38,754 bases of DNA from CALARM01 sp964431735 (GCA_964431735.1 CAYSLJ010000058.1:1-38754), one strand, 5' to 3'; shown: positions 7,509-16,857, counted from the first letter of the stretch. The notes: generated by a model from the letters alone, not told the origin. Made by a program: numbers and translations.

Positions 7509-9665
7509 TTAAAATTCTCCTTCCCATACGGGCAGTTCAATAATAACTTTCGTAAATTCTCCTTCAACACTATCTATAATAATATGTCCCTTATGTTCGT
7601 TTATAATACCGTAACTTATACTTAATCCGAGACCTGTACCTTCTCCGAGAGGTTTAGTAGTAAAAAAAGGATTAAAAACTTTATCAATTATACCGGCATG
7701 AACACCGCATCCGTTATCGTGAAACATTATCCTTACAAATTTCTTATTATCAACAGTTATTTGCTCACAGGCAACATTAATAATTTTATTACTGTCATAA
7801 GACGGATATTTACTGTTAAGAGCGTACCGTGCATTACTGAGTATATTCAGAAACACCTGTTGAATTTGATTTGGCTCTGCTATAATTTTCGGCAATGTTT
7901 CAGAAATATTTACCTGAAAAGTAATACCGTCTTTATTCATCCTGGCTCCTGTAAGAATAATTGAATCTGTAAAAATCTGGCCTATATCAACAGGCATTTT
8001 ATCCTGTCTCGTACTTCTGGCAAAGGAAAGAAGGCTTTTTACTATTCTCGCGATACGGTCCCCTTCTTTTATTATCCTTGTGCATACATCGTAATTTTTA
8101 CTGTTTTTTTCACTTTTATTTGCAATTATCTGGGCATAATTAATTATGCCTGTGAGAGGATTATTGATCTCATGGGCCACTCCTGCTGCAAGTTCTCCGA
8201 TTGATGCAAGATGTGTTGCCCTGATGGCTTCTCTCTGTAAAAATATCTTTTCAGTCATATCTCTTGCAAGAACTATAATTCTGGAAATATGGCCATATTC
8301 GTCTTTTATGGGTCTTGACCTGACATCGAGGTACCTGTTATTTGATGTCAATACCTGGGAGCTTTCCGCTTTTCCTGTAGAAAAACTCTTTACAACAGGA
8401 CAATTTTTACATGGTTTAGATTCATTGTAGAATAAAGAATAGCATTTTCTTTTTAAAACAGTATCTTCGTCCAGGTGGAATACGGCCGACGTATTTACCC
8501 ATAAAATTTCCATGTCAACTGACAGCACAAGCAGGGTATCAGGAAGAGCATCAAGCAGTATATGATATTCTTCAGAAAGTCTTCGAAAATTTCTTTCACT
8601 GGCTTTAATGGCTTCATCCAGACGTTTGCGTTCCGTAATATCCTCTAAAAATCCTTCCAGGTAAAGTTCTTTACCTTTTACATCACGGACAAGTCTCATA
8701 TATAAATTAACAGTCAGAGGACTGCCATCGTTACGAAGAAGATTATATTCAAATTTTCTCATACCCCTTGTCATACGAAGTGTTTCAATCATTTCATCAC
8801 GAAGGGATGGTTCAGAATAAACAGTCTGTCCGAGATCTTTTACTTTTCTTATAACCTCGTCAGGTGAATTATAACCGAAGATTCTGGCACAGGATTCATT
8901 GAGACTGATGAAAGTGCCATTTATAGTGGTCTGAAACATACCAAGAGAAGAATTTTCAAAAAGGTTTCTGTATCTCTCTTCACTCTCTCTGAGGGAAATT
9001 TCTGCCTGTTTGCGTTCGGCAATCTCTCTTTCCAGTCTCCTGTTTATAGACTTTAATTCTTCCGCCCTTTCTTCCAGTTTTTCTCTATATTTACGGAGTT
9101 CTTCTTCTACTTTCAGAGCACCGAAAAGTCTTTCAAGTTCTTTTTGTTTTTCTCTGACGTTTTCTTCAGCTTTTATACTGACCATAGCATTACCTATCTG
9201 AGCTGCAACTGTTTCTATATAGTCTCTGCTGCTGTGAGGTATTTCGTCAAGTGTATGAGAAGAAATATTCAAACAGGCTATAACTCTGTCCTGATATAGT
9301 ACAGGGATAATGGCAATTGCACGTAATCCTTCTCCCTTCGGATAATCACTCATAAGAAAGCCTGTTAAACAGTCATATGTAGTATAAACAGGAGTTCTCT
9401 TCATAACTACCATGGCTTTATCAGAATCTGCCTTTATATGACTTACTTCTGATATAAACCTGTCCGACAATCCCTTTGAACAGGCAAGGAACAAATCGCC
9501 TGAATCTTCCATGAGATATATACCGCCACTGTCCATACCTGCTACGGATATGGCTATATCCAGACAGAGAGGAAGGGCTTCTTCAATAGTTGAAGAAGCA
9601 GCAATGCCAAGAGCCAGATCTCTCTGTGATTTAATTGTGTCTGTGTCAGTTTCATTCACATACAT
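7509..9665 (-). CDS. Sensor histidine kinase (GAF-coiled coil-PAS-PAS-HisKA-HATPase)
   Basis: The 718-aa protein has no clear transmembrane helix, so it is probably cytoplasmic. The order is GAF at about 20-170, a charged coiled coil at about 165-225, PAS1 at about 226-345, PAS2 at about 362-480 with C408 and C419/C422 (CxxC), HisKA with phosphoacceptor H498 in GVAHEINNPLTGI, and HATPase_c with DNGCGV and GEGTGLGLSIS. It is the expected partner of the NtrC-type regulator that follows after 25 bp. The first ATG is used because GAF sequence begins soon after it, although no strong ribosome site is visible. The signal is unknown; GAF and Cys-containing PAS domains often sense small ligands or redox state. 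Confidence 0.92.
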   Translation of the reverse strand: MYVNETDTDTIKSQRDLALGIAASSTIEEALPLCLDIAISVAGMDSGGIYLMEDSGDLFLACSKGLSDRFISEVSHIKADSDKAMVVMKRTPVYTTYDCLTGFLMSDYPKGEGLRAIAIIPVLYQDRVIACLNISSHTLDEIPHSSRDYIETVAAQIGNAMVSIKAEENVREKQKELERLFGALKVEEELRKYREKLEERAEELKSINRRLEREIAERKQAEISLRESEERYRNLFENSSLGMFQTTINGTFISLNESCARIFGYNSPDEVIRKVKDLGQTVYSEPSLRDEMIETLRMTRGMRKFEYNLLRNDGSPLTVNLYMRLVRDVKGKELYLEGFLEDITERKRLDEAIKASERNFRRLSEEYHILLDALPDTLLVLSVDMEILWVNTSAVFHLDEDTVLKRKCYSLFYNESKPCKNCPVVKSFSTGKAESSQVLTSNNRYLDVRSRPIKDEYGHISRIIVLARDMTEKIFLQREAIRATHLASIGELAAGVAHEINNPLTGIINYAQIIANKSEKNSKNYDVCTRIIKEGDRIARIVKSLLSFARSTRQDKMPVDIGQIFTDSIILTGARMNKDGITFQVNISETLPKIIAEPNQIQQVFLNILSNARYALNSKYPSYDSNKIINVACEQITVDNKKFVRIMFHDNGCGVHAGIIDKVFNPFFTTKPLGEGTGLGLSISYGIINEHKGHIIIDSVEGEFTKVIIELPVWEGEF

Positions 9666-9727
9666 TTTTCATGTAACTGCCATAAAAACCGGGTGCCAGT
9701 AGATGAAACCTTACACTATTTTCCTGC

Positions 9728-9773
9728 TCCGGTGAGCATAAATAAATACACATGTTCTATCGTGACGCGTGAC
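9728..9773. repeat. Partial R3 element end with GTRACGC heptads
   Basis: GGTGAGCATAAATAAATACA, followed a few bases later by TCTATCGTGACGCGTGACA, matches the left half of the R3 element at 22629-22718. The right half is missing. It lies upstream of the histidine kinase gene. The rest of the 9666-9939 gap is AT-rich, with no gene seen. Confidence 0.55.
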
Positions 9774-9898
9774 AATATAAACTATAACTATATAATTTAC
9801 TATACTTTTGCACTTTTTTATAATTTCCTTGTTTTTACTGACTTTATAATTAAATAGGTTTTACGTTCCGGGTTTTGATTTTTAATCTTCATAACCCA

Positions 9899-9942
9899 AC
9901 AACTGACATCTGACACCTAAAAATTGACCTGTTGCTGTACTA
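9899..9942. repeat. CTGACAY-type heptads and R2-like tail at a stop codon
   Basis: CTGACAT and CTGACAC are adjacent 7-mers, followed by TTGACCTGTTGCTGTACTA, which resembles the TTACCTGTTACGATACTA end of R2 at 5789-5806. In both places the final CTA is the stop codon (TAG, minus strand) of a response-regulator gene. Confidence 0.4.
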
Positions 9943-10449
9943 ACACTCATGACCGAGCTGGTCAGAAAGAAGAATGAGAATTCTATTTATATGGCATGCA
10001 AGCTCACCCAGGCCAAAAGGCTTCACTATACACTTTTTAATACCGGCTTTTATGGCTTTTTCCTCTATAGATTCATTATTAAATCCCATACAGAGAATAA
10101 CAGGCATGGAAGGTCGAGAACGTAAAATTTCTTCAGCAAACTCAAGTCCTGTCATACAGGGCATAACCTGATTGATAACAATTAAAATATAATTCTCAGG
10201 ATTTAAAAAAAATTCTCTTAATGCCTCCGTACAGGATGTAAATGTTATAATATCATATCCGACAAAACATGGCAATTCCTGTCTTACTATATCAAGCAAA
10301 TCCGTTTCTGTATCAATAAACATTATATATTTCTGTTTATCTGCCGGTTTATGTGGACCTTCTTCAGGAACAGATTTATTCCAGAGATTATTATATTCTG
10401 ATATCATAACCTTCGTATAGCTGATTAAAGGATCACTTTTTCTATTCAT
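9940..10449 (-). CDS. Degenerate receiver-domain protein (lacks the phosphoacceptor Asp)
   Basis: The protein is a single receiver fold behind a ~45-residue extension, at the end of the second chemosensory operon. Numbering from the longest frame (start 10485), the canonical positions read D58-T59 where two acids are usual, N105 in VINQVMPCMTG where the phosphorylated Asp belongs, and M133 where Thr/Ser is expected. Only K155 in VKPFG is kept. It should therefore not be phosphorylated in the usual way and may act as a constitutive or docking receiver. The ATG at 10447-10449 has GGGAGAGG just upstream, much better than the distal ATG at 10483-10485, which lies in a repeat-like tail behind the chemoreceptor stop. 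I use the shorter form (169 aa). Confidence 0.85.
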   Translation of the reverse strand: MNRKSDPLISYTKVMISEYNNLWNKSVPEEGPHKPADKQKYIMFIDTETDLLDIVRQELPCFVGYDIITFTSCTEALREFFLNPENYILIVINQVMPCMTGLEFAEEILRSRPSMPVILCMGFNNESIEEKAIKAGIKKCIVKPFGLGELACHINRILILLSDQLGHEC

Positions 10450-10514
10450 AATCCTCTCCCACAGTGACTCAAGGAATATGCTCATAAATTCTCAACTTCT
10501 CACCATGTGCTCAC

Positions 10515-13500
10515 TTAAAATCTCACATACTCATCATCTTCGCTGTCTCTTGCCGTAAGACTCAACATGACACCTTTCCCTGACGTAGTAATAACTTTTG
10601 GCTCTTTTACAGCTTCCTGTGTAACAGGTTTTTCTTTGCTCTTCTGTTTTTTTCCGTGACTTTTCACACCACCATAAATCTTCTTACTGGCACTTTCATC
10701 TTCTAATTTGAAAAAGGTTATAAGTTCTTTTAATTGTTCTGCCTGGCTCAGGAGTTCTTCTGCCGTGGCAGACATTTCTTCGGAAGCACCGGCATTTTGC
10801 TGTATTACCTGATCCAGTTGCTGTATTGCCATATTTATCTGTTCGGCTCCCACATTCTGTTCGTTACTGGCAGCACTTATTTCCTGTACCAAATCGGCGG
10901 TCTTCTGTATGGCAGGTACCATCTGAGTTAACATAGATCCTGCTTTTTCTGCCACTTCAACACTTGCAACAGATAATTTGCCAATCTCCTGGGCCGCCAT
11001 CTGACTTCTTTCTGCAAGACTCCTTACTTCGGAAGCAACGACAGCAAATCCCTTGCCATGTTCACCTGCTCGTGCCGCTTCAATAGCAGCATTGAGAGCA
11101 AGCATATTTGTCTGTCTTGCAATTTCTTCTATAATGGAAATCTTTCCTGCTATTTCCTTCATGGCATTAACTGTTTCAGATACAGCCTGTCCTCCTTCTT
11201 TTGCATCTGCAGCAGCCTTGATTGCAATCTTCTGAGTCTGAGATGAATTATCTGCATTCTGTTTTATATTTGCAGTCATTTCTTCCATAGATGAAGAAAC
11301 CTCTTCTGCAGAAGCAGACTGTTCCGTAGCTCCCTGAGAAATCATTTCCGCACTTGAAGTCAGTTCATGACTTCCTGCAGCTACATTATTTGCAGAAACC
11401 TTGACATTTGTAACTACTTCCTTCAGGGAAACAACCATCTGTTTTAAAGCAATCATAAGTCTGTCATTACCCGAACGTTCCGTAACATTTACCAGGAGAT
11501 TACCTGATGCAATCTCTTCTGCAATGGCAGTAATGTTATTGAATGAGTCTATACAATCATTCAGATTATTTTTTAATTCATTGAAATCTCCGCTGTAATG
11601 TTCCATAATTACAGGCGGAATATCACCCTTGCTTATTCTGTCAATATATTCTGCAGCCATATTAAGAGGACCTATGACTGCATCCAGTGTATCATTTACG
11701 CCCTGAACAATTTTCCTGTAATCACCCTGATGTTTTGTCACATCTGCTCTTGTATCGAGTTTTCCCTTTACTGCCGAAGATGACAGCATATTTACATCTG
11801 TTACGAGAGCTTTTATGGCATTAATGGATTGCTCTATAGAAGAAGCTATATTGGAGAACATTTCCTCTGCCATTGCCGTATCAGTATCACCTTTTTCGAC
11901 TTCCAGTTTTAAATCCATATGACCGCACGAAAGATTACTCAGTGTATCTATGACCTTCATCACTTCATTTTCCTGATATTCCCTTATTTTCTTCGCCACT
12001 TTTTCTGCTTTCTTTATTTCAGTCAGATCAGATACGAATTCCGTAACACCTATAATCTTACCATGTTCATCTTTGATGGGGATTCCCGTATAAGATATTT
12101 CCATATCCATTCCTGCAGGATGGGCATCTGTTTCAGATGTAACTGTTCTTCCTTCCTGCATGGATTTCGTGCAGGCACATTTAGAGGATCTGCAGTCGGA
12201 CGTTCTGAAGAGATCATAACATTTTGAACCTGTAAGCTGTAATTTATTCTGCCTGCAGAGAGTTGCTGCAGTCTGATTTATATACTGGACGTTCATTTCT
12301 TTATCCATAGTCATCATAGGAGAAGGCATGGAGTCCAGATATCCTACGAGAGTATTCAATGTTCTGTTAATACCTTCAACAATCTTCTTGAAATCTCCCT
12401 GATGTTTTATAGAATCTGCCCTCACGTCAAGCTTACCTGTCATCATTGCCTGAACAAGCATATTAATATCATTCATCATAGCATTTATGGCATCTATACA
12501 TGTATTCAGATTATTCTTAATTTCATTGAAGTCGCCTCTGTAAGTATCGGTAATCCTGGGAGGTATATCACCTTTACTTATCCTATCAACATATTCGGCA
12601 GATACATTCAGAGGGCCTACCACTGCATCAAGGGTTTCATTTATGCCTTTCAGAATTTTCCTGAAATCTCCGTCAAATCTTGACAGATCTCCCCTGACAT
12701 CCAGTTTTCCTTCTGTTGCCGCTACAGTAAGTTTATTTACTTCAGCTATCAAATCAGTAAGGTAAGAGACCATACTTTTTAAAGAAAGCATAAGTTTATC
12801 CTGGGCAGACCTCTCCCTTACGACAACATTCAGATTACCGTTTGAAATATTTCCTGCTATATCGGTCACTTCAGTAAGTGCTCCTATAAGCTGATTTATA
12901 TTATTTTTAATCTCGTTAAAATCTCCCTGATAGTTATCTGTAATTTTTGGAGGTGTATCTCCTTTTGAAATCCTGTCAATATATTCGGCAGCTACATTCA
13001 GTGGTTTAATGACTGCATCCAGAAGGCCATTTATACCCTCTATAATAGATCTGAATTCAAAGTTAATATTTTCCGGTTCACCTCTCACATCCAGTTTCCC
13101 GGCAGTTGTAGCTTTAATGAGTTTTTCAGTCTCATCCTGCAGACTTTTAATAATACCTGTTATATTCTGAACAATAAATAATCCGAAGAAGAGTGTGACT
13201 ATGATGGCAAAGATGGATATTAAAAAAGCCATCTTTTTTATATTATTCAATCCGTCCAGAGATTCTTCATGATAGGCGCTACAGCCTATAACCCACTTCC
13301 ATTCCGGAAAATATACACAGCCTGCAACCTTCATCCTTGCCTTTTTCTCACCTTTATTTATCCAGGGATAATACATAAGATAAGAATCTCCCTCTTTTAA
13401 CTTTACCGTATTATTTATCATATCCTGAATAAATAAATTTCCCGAAGAATCTTCTGCATTCCATAAATTTTCTCCGTCCCTTGTTCTTCCGGCAGATAAA

Positions 13501-14267
13501 ATGTAATCTCCTTTATTCTTTCCTTCACTTCCGTCCAGTATGAACACATATCCGCTCTTTCCTATAACCAGTTTTGAAATACTATCCAGTAAAGGTTTCT
13601 GGCATAATTTTTCATCCATACCCACATACAGTGCGCCAACAATATTACCTCTGTTGTCCTTTATAGGTTCATAGGCAGTAAGATACCACTTTCCCACTAC
13701 CATTGCCCTGCCACGAAAGGTTTCTCCTCTCATAACAGTTTCACATACCCCGGAAGAGGCAGGTATATATGTTCCTACAGCTCTTGTACCATCCTGTTTT
13801 TTCACATTGGTAGATATTCTCAATAAACCTTCCGGTATGACCTGAAATATGGTACAGGTCACCCCCAGCATTTTCTGCACTTTATCTACCCCTTCATAGT
13901 TATAGGCAATATTCCTGCTGTTCATCTTCATAGAAGGTATGGAGATTTTTCTTGCAGATTTGTCGTCCTGGTTTATCGCATTAAGGTCAATCAAATTGCT
14001 TTCATCCATTTCAGGCCTTGAAGTAAAAATTGTATGCTCTGCCACTGTTAAATTACTGTTCAGATTACTCTGAAGCAGTACATAAACATTTCTCACTTCT
14101 TCTGAAATAACGAGTCCCTGTTGTTTCAGATTCGCTTCAATCTGTTTCAATGTTTCTTTTCTTGCAGTATTATAACTGAAAAAACCGAGTATTATGAGTG
14201 GCACTACCGCCAGTATAACAAAGAACATAAGCTTCCACCTGATACTTATTTCATTTATAATCTTCAT
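10515..14267 (-). CDS. Methyl-accepting chemotaxis protein with Cache sensor, poly-HAMP array and PAS domain
   Basis: This 1250-aa receptor has a transmembrane helix at about 12-32, a periplasmic double-Cache-type sensor to about 340, and a second helix at about 350-372. A long cytoplasmic run of HAMP-like units follows (GKLDVRG and ISKGDxPPxI repeats). A PAS domain is embedded at about 640-765 with the Cys-rich stretch KCYDLFRTSDCRSSKCAC. The signalling hairpin has its tip at IARQTNMLALNAAIEAARAG and EHGKGFAVVASEVRSLAERS. The C-terminus EYVRF fits the CheR/CheB docking pentapeptide pattern x-[HFYW]-x2-[HFYW]. Most receptors are 500-700 aa; the extra length is the HAMP array. It follows cheA after 55 bp and has AGGGGA before its ATG. 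The gap contains the short hairpin GGGATTATCCC, possibly an attenuator. Confidence 0.93.
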   Translation of the reverse strand: MKIINEISIRWKLMFFVILAVVPLIILGFFSYNTARKETLKQIEANLKQQGLVISEEVRNVYVLLQSNLNSNLTVAEHTIFTSRPEMDESNLIDLNAINQDDKSARKISIPSMKMNSRNIAYNYEGVDKVQKMLGVTCTIFQVIPEGLLRISTNVKKQDGTRAVGTYIPASSGVCETVMRGETFRGRAMVVGKWYLTAYEPIKDNRGNIVGALYVGMDEKLCQKPLLDSISKLVIGKSGYVFILDGSEGKNKGDYILSAGRTRDGENLWNAEDSSGNLFIQDMINNTVKLKEGDSYLMYYPWINKGEKKARMKVAGCVYFPEWKWVIGCSAYHEESLDGLNNIKKMAFLISIFAIIVTLFFGLFIVQNITGIIKSLQDETEKLIKATTAGKLDVRGEPENINFEFRSIIEGINGLLDAVIKPLNVAAEYIDRISKGDTPPKITDNYQGDFNEIKNNINQLIGALTEVTDIAGNISNGNLNVVVRERSAQDKLMLSLKSMVSYLTDLIAEVNKLTVAATEGKLDVRGDLSRFDGDFRKILKGINETLDAVVGPLNVSAEYVDRISKGDIPPRITDTYRGDFNEIKNNLNTCIDAINAMMNDINMLVQAMMTGKLDVRADSIKHQGDFKKIVEGINRTLNTLVGYLDSMPSPMMTMDKEMNVQYINQTAATLCRQNKLQLTGSKCYDLFRTSDCRSSKCACTKSMQEGRTVTSETDAHPAGMDMEISYTGIPIKDEHGKIIGVTEFVSDLTEIKKAEKVAKKIREYQENEVMKVIDTLSNLSCGHMDLKLEVEKGDTDTAMAEEMFSNIASSIEQSINAIKALVTDVNMLSSSAVKGKLDTRADVTKHQGDYRKIVQGVNDTLDAVIGPLNMAAEYIDRISKGDIPPVIMEHYSGDFNELKNNLNDCIDSFNNITAIAEEIASGNLLVNVTERSGNDRLMIALKQMVVSLKEVVTNVKVSANNVAAGSHELTSSAEMISQGATEQSASAEEVSSSMEEMTANIKQNADNSSQTQKIAIKAAADAKEGGQAVSETVNAMKEIAGKISIIEEIARQTNMLALNAAIEAARAGEHGKGFAVVASEVRSLAERSQMAAQEIGKLSVASVEVAEKAGSMLTQMVPAIQKTADLVQEISAASNEQNVGAEQINMAIQQLDQVIQQNAGASEEMSATAEELLSQAEQLKELITFFKLEDESASKKIYGGVKSHGKKQKSKEKPVTQEAVKEPKVITTSGKGVMLSLTARDSEDDEYVRF

Positions 14268-14322
14268 AAAATTTCCCCTGATTTCTCTTTAAAAGAAAAA
14301 CAGGGATTATCCCCTCCTTTTT

Positions 14323-16383
14323 TTAAAATTTTCTTTTATCAAAAAGATTTTGCATTTCTCCGTCTTTTATCAGTTGAATAACATCCAGTATGAGAGCGAC
14401 ACGGCCATTTCCGAGTATTGTAGCTCCTGAGAAAAGTTTCACCTTCTGGAAAACCCGGTTTAAAGATTTTATTACAGTCTGCTGAGTGCCTATAACCTTA
14501 TCTACTACAAACCCGACTTTATGGTCATTCATACGGGTTATAACTATCTGCTCCCTATTAATGGAATCATTTGGTTTTATGTTGAAGGTTTCCCGTAATT
14601 TAATATAAGGAATTATCTGATCCCTTACCTTTACTATATGTCTGCCATGAGCCCTTTCTATATCAATAGCAGTAAGTTCTACATTTCTTTCCACAGCAGA
14701 TAGAGGGAACACAAAAAATTCATCATCTATGCCTGCCACAAGTCCTTCTATTATGGCAAGAGTGAGAGGAAGTTTTAACGTAATGTCAGTGCCGAAATCT
14801 TCTTTACTTTCTATTTCAATTGCTCCTCCGAGAGAATCTATTGTTTTCTTTACTACATCCATACCGACACCTCTTCCCGACACATCCGTCACCTGTGCTG
14901 CAGTGGAAAAACCGGGGAGAAATATTAAATTATATATTTCGCTTTCAGATATTTCTTTCCCCGGAGTAATCAGCCCCTTGCTGAGAGCTTTCGCATAAAT
15001 GGGTTCTTTCCTGAGGCCTTTCCCGTCATCGCTTATTTTTATAAGCACCTCTGCTCCTGAATGAATGGCCCTCAAATAAATTTTACCATTCCCCGGTTTC
15101 CCTTTTCTCTTTCTTTCTGCCGGGTCTTCTATACCATGATCCATAGAATTTCTTATAAGATGGACAAGAGGATCCTGGAGTCTTTCTATGACTGTTTTAT
15201 CTAATTCAGTTTCATCTCCTTCTGTTATCAATTCCACTTCTTTTCCCAGATCTTTTGACAGATCTCTTACAAGGCGACGGAACTTACCAAATATCGTACC
15301 TATAGGTAACATTCTGATATTAAGGGTCATATTACGAAGATCTACAATCAGATTTTCCATTTTCTTTACAGACGCCCTCAGGGAAAGGTCCTGTATATCG
15401 CTTACTGCCTGAAAAACCTGTGCCTGATTTATAACGATCTCTCCTACGAGATTTACCAGTTTATCCAGTTTTTCCGATGGCACACGGATGCTTGTAACTC
15501 CTTCGTCCTGACGCTTTGGAGGGCCATCCTTTATTTTTTCCAGAGAAACTTCAGCAGATCTTTCTATCTGTTTCTTTTCCTCCTGTATTTCTATGTGACT
15601 GTCATCTTTATTATCTTCTATCTTCTGAACCTTAATCTGTTCAAAAATATCCTGTTCTTCTTCCTCTAAAATCTGAATATTAATGTCCGAATCATCTTCT
15701 ATAAAGATAAAAACATCTTTTATGGAATTTATATCTTTGTCTGTATTCAAAATGATATCCCATCCGGTATAACAGGCTTCGGGATTATAATCTTCAAGGT
15801 CAGGAATAAGTCCTCTTTTTGCCGTAACGGTACACTGCCCCATTTCATAAAGTTCGTCCAGTAAATAAATGGGATTGGTACCATAATTAAAAATATCCGA
15901 TCCCGGCTGGAAACTGATTCTATAAGTGACTTGTTTATGTTTTTCTCTTTCGGAAACCTTATCCGAAGGTTCTTTTACCCTGTTTTCATCTTCAGGGAGA
16001 AATGTTTTGAACTTAGAAGAAATTTCTATACATTTATCATTATCTTTAGGGATATTAGGTTCTTCATCTTCAAGCATAGTTCTTATCTGATCACAGGCAG
16101 AAAGGGTAAGGTCTATAAGCTCTCTCGTAACAGAAATCTTCCCGTCTCGAACCCTGTCGAACACAGTTTCTATATCATGAGTAAACCTGCCTATATTGAC
16201 AAAACCGAACATATTTCCCGAACCTTTAAGGGTATGCATGGCACGAAAAATACGGGCTATAAGATCTGAATTCTCCGGTTCTTCCTCCAGTATAAGGAGA
16301 GACTGCTCAAGTTCTGACAGAAGTTCATAGGCTTCTTCTTTAAATGTATTCGTAAATATATCAAGATTGTTCACAGCTTTCAC
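14323..16383 (-). CDS. cheA: Chemotaxis histidine kinase CheA (set 2)
   Basis: The 686-aa protein is collinear with the other CheA. The HPt domain has His50 in AMHTLKGSGNMFGF, followed by a P2-like region, a charged linker rich in Glu and Lys (about 240-300), the dimerisation segment VPSEKLDKLVNLVGEIVINQ, and the HATPase with HLIRNSMDHGIE, DDGKGLRK and GRGVGMDVV. A CheW-like domain closes the protein. The start is GTG at 16381-16383 (two bases after AAAGG) or GTG at 16372-16374; both overlap the end of the small cysteine-rich gene. No separate cheW is in this operon, so the cheW at 2908-3393 may serve both sets. It is transcribed from the sigma-54-type promoter at 16616-16630. Confidence 0.94.
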   Translation of the reverse strand: MKAVNNLDIFTNTFKEEAYELLSELEQSLLILEEEPENSDLIARIFRAMHTLKGSGNMFGFVNIGRFTHDIETVFDRVRDGKISVTRELIDLTLSACDQIRTMLEDEEPNIPKDNDKCIEISSKFKTFLPEDENRVKEPSDKVSEREKHKQVTYRISFQPGSDIFNYGTNPIYLLDELYEMGQCTVTAKRGLIPDLEDYNPEACYTGWDIILNTDKDINSIKDVFIFIEDDSDINIQILEEEEQDIFEQIKVQKIEDNKDDSHIEIQEEKKQIERSAEVSLEKIKDGPPKRQDEGVTSIRVPSEKLDKLVNLVGEIVINQAQVFQAVSDIQDLSLRASVKKMENLIVDLRNMTLNIRMLPIGTIFGKFRRLVRDLSKDLGKEVELITEGDETELDKTVIERLQDPLVHLIRNSMDHGIEDPAERKRKGKPGNGKIYLRAIHSGAEVLIKISDDGKGLRKEPIYAKALSKGLITPGKEISESEIYNLIFLPGFSTAAQVTDVSGRGVGMDVVKKTIDSLGGAIEIESKEDFGTDITLKLPLTLAIIEGLVAGIDDEFFVFPLSAVERNVELTAIDIERAHGRHIVKVRDQIIPYIKLRETFNIKPNDSINREQIVITRMNDHKVGFVVDKVIGTQQTVIKSLNRVFQKVKLFSGATILGNGRVALILDVIQLIKDGEMQNLFDKRKF

Positions 16384-16567
16384 AGCCTTTCTCTTCTTTT
16401 TTCTTTTTCTGGCATATATGTTTATATATATTACATAATTTGTAGTTCTGGCCGCAGTAATATATTACTGTTTCAATATTCTGACTCTTTAAATCATTAC
16501 AGTAACATTCTTCATAATTATCATTTATAAAGGGGCAAAATTTTGGTTTACTCTTTATTTCATCCAT
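16361..16567 (-). CDS. Small cysteine-rich protein at the head of the che operon
   Basis: The protein has 68 residues, eight of them Cys (11, 21, 23, 38, 45, 52, 62, 65), in the pattern CPF-x8-CYC-x14-C-x6-C-x6-C-x9-C-x2-C. I do not recognise a named family; the spacing suggests a metal-binding or disulfide-forming domain. A longer frame begins at 16648, but its start lies upstream of the sigma-54 promoter (start site about 16605). The ATG at 16565-16567 has GAGAGG nine bases upstream, so the short form is preferred. The 3' end overlaps the cheA start by about 20 bp, implying coupled translation and a function tied to this chemosensory set. Confidence 0.7.
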   Translation of the reverse strand: MDEIKSKPKFCPFINDNYEECYCNDLKSQNIETVIYYCGQNYKLCNIYKHICQKKKKEEKGCESCEQS

Positions 16568-16615
16568 AATCTTATGCCTCTCTCTTTCACAAAACATATT
16601 ACGTATATTATTTAA

Positions 16616-16630
16616 GCAGTATATGTGCCA
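16616..16630 (-). promoter_or_regulatory. sigma-54 (-24/-12) promoter of the second che operon
   Basis: The minus strand reads TGGCACATATACTGC, matching TGGCAC-N5-TTGC at all but one base, with GG (16628-16629) and GC (16616-16617) ten bases apart. The predicted start is near 16605, giving a ~37-base leader to the 68-aa gene. The same sequence, with TTGC, precedes the second chemoreceptor (22271-22285). Confidence 0.8.
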
Positions 16631-16735
16631 CATATACCGCTCAATCAAAATAAATGAAAAAAGGAGTCATATTAAAGGGAAAAAATAATTTCTTAAAAAA
16701 TAAAATATTTAAAATTCTAAAAGAACATGTAACAT

Positions 16736-16780
16736 TGTCACATAATTGAGACAGCACACTTTTGAAAAATGTCACACAAA
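16736..16780 (-). promoter_or_regulatory. Candidate enhancer sites (UAS) for the NtrC-type regulator
   Basis: TGTCACATAATTGAGACA (16736-16753) is an imperfect dyad, TGTCNCA-N4-TGNGACA. A second half-site, AAATGTCACACAAAT, follows at about 16767-16781. They lie about 131-148 and 165 bp upstream of the predicted sigma-54 start. Matching sites occur at the same distances before the second chemoreceptor (22393-22432). Confidence 0.55.
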
Positions 16781-16782
16781 TT

Positions 16783-16797
16783 AACACAGGTTGTGTT
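16783..16797. promoter_or_regulatory. Perfect 15-bp inverted repeat, possible operator
   Basis: AACACA-GGT-TGTGTT is a perfect palindrome with a 3-base centre, between the upstream activation sites and the R3 element end. Binding by a dimeric regulator is an inference. Confidence 0.35.
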
Positions 16798-16857
16798 ACT
16801 GATCTGAGCATAATCATATAATAAAATCATTTCTCCAGTCACGCGTTACGCGTTACG
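16797..16857. repeat. R3 element end plus GTRACGC array
   Basis: The copy begins with the 17-bp terminal repeat TACTGATCTGAGCATAA and continues as in the R3 elements at 22629-22718 and 37692-37780. It passes into three heptads (16838-16857) and then ATTCTCATATAAA, the end of an R4-type repeat. The opposite R3 terminus is absent, so this is a truncated or recombinant copy. Confidence 0.65.

Noticed and set aside
9689..9703. TGGCACCCGGTTTTT on the minus strand upstream of the histidine kinase as a sigma-54 promoter
   Set aside because: The -12 GC is missing at the required spacing, so the match is only to the -24 half.
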